Source of the DNA: Panonychus citri
Lineage: Eukaryota > Arthropoda > Arachnida > Trombidiformes > Tetranychidae
NCBI RefSeq assembly: GCF_014898815.1
Contig: NW_026515445.1
Span: 930,001 to 994,000, forward strand
Reading direction: 5' to 3'
DNA length: 64,000 nucleotides
Below the pieces are notes generated by a model, which was not told where the DNA came from, did not search any database, and saw nothing but the letters and a program-made list of their open reading frames with translations. Of the stretch, positions 61,301 to 64,000 are shown piece after piece; position 1 is the first letter of the stretch, and each line of letters begins with the position of its first letter. Made by a program: the position numbers and the translations under genes.

Positions 61301-64000
61301 AAATCCAGGGAAAGACAGGATATTGCATAAGATCATTATATGAACGCCCAGCAAGAGTATTGAGATGCATTAGATATTGAAAATTACTGATTTCGTCTCT
61401 CTGATGAAATGAAAAGAAATCAAATTAATCTCAAATGTAAATTGCTATTCGATGAATAACTTACAACCCATCTCTGGGTAACGGAAGTGTCACCAATAAG
61501 ACTACTGAATATTCCAGTTCCACTCTCGACATTAACATTTCTTTTTTGACCGGAAAGTGAATCTTGAGCGTTATCAGTGATATGTGTGGCCACGGACATA
61601 TAACGGGAGAAAACCTTGTTTCGTAACTTTCTCGGGAAAACGATTAAAGAATTGCGTCCGTCCATTGAGAAAATTTCGAGAGCGATAGGCTGTAAAAGGT
61701 ACCGTCTTTTGTGGACTTCTTTGATATCCTCATAAGCGAATTTCATACAAATCTTTTCAGTTGAACTTTTCTTTACTCTTGATGCAATAGAGCTTCGAGG
61801 TGTTGATGTTGTCGGAACAATTGGATCATGCATATCGGGTGGAAGTGAGTCAATGTCACGTATCTCTCGAGTTTTGAGAAGAGTGAACCCGTCGATCAAA
61901 TAGAAATGCTCCTTGCCGAATAATAATAAGCCTTCGAAAGTGTCTAGACCTAAAATTCGAGCACAACGAAACATGTGAGATATTTTTTCTCCGTCATTGA
62001 GTAAACGAAGAACTGTCTGAGCTTCAACTTGTTCCCAATCACCGTTCTCGATCAAACCTTCACTGACATGTACCGATGCATCTGAGGCCATTTCTATATC
62101 AGAATCGTCTTGGTCAGTAGATGGAGTTTTGACCGAAAGATAAGATGATGTTTTTATCCCTTCGAATGAGTTTTCTCTTTCCTCTGAAATTCTGCCCTCT
62201 AAAAAACTTTCATCATCTTTTTCCGCTTCCGTTGAAGAGTTTGATTCTCGTTCGAGTAGAATATGGACTTCCTGGCTATTCCGTTTAAAGTATTCATAAG
62301 AGTGAAAACTGATCGGAGGATTGTATTTGCCCTTTTTTCTCGTACTATTTTTCGATGAGTCGATCTCAGGTCGGTAAGGATAATGGACATAGAAAAGATT
62401 GTTTTTGACCATTTTCTTTCTCACTCGATGTGGACCTTCAGTCATATCAAGTTTCCATTTATCTAAACGTTTCGATCCATGTTCAGGTCCCCAAATAGCC
62501 TTTTCTCTTAGAAACAGTTCATTTTCGGAGGCGATCCAATCATCGTAAACATATTTCTGCAGATGAATATCACTTTGAATCTTTTGTTTCAATTGTGAAT
62601 CAACAAGATCAGAGATTAACCAGATATGATCCAAGGTGCAAGATGTAACTTCGTCTTGAGACAACGATGTCCAAGTTGGAACTTGGCATTTGGCCAACAC
62701 TGATTCCGTTGAGAGAGATGATTTGAAAATTTCTTTCTTGATTGTTGAACCAACCGCGTTTGATATAGCACCAGAAACCGCTCCCGTGGTGCCAACAACT
62801 ATTTTTGACATAAGTCCACCTCCAGAATTTACAACTTGCGTCAACTTATTGATGTTACCAAGTTTCTCCGATATTAACATTGTGGTTGTCGGTGAAAACG
62901 GCGAATCTATCGAGATGTTTATCAGATTGGTTTTATTTCTTTTTTGTCGCAAATTTTCCGACTCTTGATATTCGTTCCAAAATTTCTGAGTTATATCTAA
63001 AAGAGAATCTCCAAGAGAAACTAAATCAGGTATTTCTGAAATTATTCCAAAACTAGAGAGATTGTGAGCTAAGTTGATTTTCAGAGTTTCTTCAAGAAGC
63101 ATTTTCTTGCTTAAATAAATTTCGTTCCAAATTTTTCGAGCCACAGAAGCGATCAACAGAGCACCTTCATCAGGCTGTACTATCATGTCTTTCTCGGAAG
63201 ATTCAGCTGAATGCCATGATGGTACTCGTTTCTTGGCGGTTAAACAATTTTTCTTCTCGTCAACAAGTTTCAGTAAACAGTAAGTCAAACAAGCAAAGAA
63301 AGACGGATTATTATTGTTCGGGGAAGACAAAATGTTCTGTCGATAATTATGAACCCGTTGCAGTGATTCTAGTACCATCATACGATCGGGTATTGTATCG
63401 ATTGGACGTGAAAGGAGAAATAGAACAGTTCTATTGATAGATCGATAAAGCAGAGCCAATTCGCTGTTGACAACACTTCGTGAACCTTTGTTCGATTGAC
63501 TTGTAAAGGACAATTTGTTCAGTAGATTTAACTGGAAACTTAATATTTCTTTGCGATCACGAAGATAACACTCCTGCCAAATTTTATCGGATAAAATGCT
63601 GGAAAATGTAACGATATTAGAGATTGTTTGTTGTTGAAGTTGATTGATTTGATTACTGTCACATGAACCTTCAAAATGCTGCTGCTGGGACATGACAGTG
63701 GTTAGGGAGTCAAGATGATCCATCAGAGATTTAATCAATTCAGTCTGGGCTATTTTGGAGTTACTCAGTGCTGCAAGAAAAGCTTCGGTTACTGCGATTG
63801 TTTTAGAGTCTGGACCTGAGGCACAGATCATTGCGTCAACAATGATCAATCTGATGAAGTCCATAACGTGCTTGACCGCTTCGTTGGAAGTTAACATGGT
63901 TTTGGTGCTTTTTTCTTTGTCTCGAATTACAACACGACATAGACTATTAACGAAATCAATATTTGTGTGACAATAAGTTTGGAAATCTTTTCGATTTTGA
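58383..64000 (-). CDS. bchs: Blue cheese / WDFY3 (ALFY), C-terminal part
   Basis: Exons 64000(continuing)-61465, 61400-60845, 60767-60660, 60555-58584 and 58482-58383; the frame is open at the right edge, so the long N-terminus is outside. Visible order: BEACH-family flanking region, PH-BEACH linker (RKAIWGP-like EKAIWGPEHGSKRLDKWKLD), BEACH domain (MHLNTLAGRSYNDLMQYPVF through LPPWAKGDAREF), five or more WD40-type repeats with a low-complexity Ser/Asn-rich insert, and a C-terminal FYVE-like zinc domain. WDFY3 is a scaffold that links ubiquitinated aggregates to Atg5 and PI3P membranes in selective autophagy (known). Eight zinc-ligand Cys positions are recognisable, but the basic R(R/K)HHCR motif that binds PI3P is replaced by GHKNQCRYC. 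The protein ends soon after the zinc domain, as expected. Confidence 0.95.

Noticed and set aside
1..64000. tRNA genes
   Set aside because: By eye no B-box with a matching A-box and cloverleaf was found; the few GGTTCGAA-like matches lie in coding sequence. A covariance-model scan would be decisive.

Overview
The window looks like an AT-rich, compact invertebrate nuclear genome, most likely an arthropod. An acariform (spider-mite-like) chelicerate is my guess, from composition, introns mostly of 55-100 nt and protein character; this is inference, not proof. All genes are eukaryotic, with GT-AG introns I could place by keeping the reading frame. I see no tRNA, rRNA, CRISPR array or intact transposon.

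Layout. 0-4 kb: histone variant H2A.Z/H2A.V (+, start codon left of the window), tail-to-tail with a vitamin-K gamma-glutamyl carboxylase (GGCX, -). 4-12.6 kb: AT-rich, gene-poor. 12.6-14.5 kb: LIM-only regulator of the Beadex/LMO1-3 type (-). 14.5-24.8 kb: a second gene-poor stretch full of GA/TC and ATG/CAT microsatellites. 24.8-37.4 kb: three minus-strand genes head-to-tail: an Eps15-like endocytic adaptor without EH domains, an unrecognised ~175-aa protein, and a full-length intersectin (2 EH, coiled coil, 5 SH3, DH, PH, C2). 37.8-44.3 kb, plus strand: a new-looking membrane protein with Ig-like domains, the mitochondrial PPR protein LRPPRC, and a small four-helix membrane protein. 44.4-49.7 kb: an ABCC/MRP1-type exporter (-). 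50.9-53.1 kb: CCDC22 (+), convergent with an ANTP-class homeobox gene (53.3-54.7 kb, -). 54.7-58.4 kb: AT-rich spacer. 58.4-64 kb: the 3' part of blue cheese/WDFY3 (-), running off the right edge.

Organisation. Housekeeping and trafficking genes are packed with gaps of about 50-1,300 bp, whereas the two transcriptional regulators sit beside multi-kilobase AT-rich spacers, as expected of long cis-regulatory regions. Eps15 and intersectin partners act together in clathrin-mediated endocytosis; CCDC22 and blue cheese act in endosomal recycling and selective autophagy.

Main caution. Five otherwise well-conserved genes (GGCX, the 175-aa gene, Eps15-like, the Ig-like gene, the ABCC exporter) each need exactly one extra base to keep frame. 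Four of the sites can be placed at short homopolymers. This uniform direction suggests single-base deletion errors in the assembly rather than five pseudogenes. Gene models below give the apparent break points.
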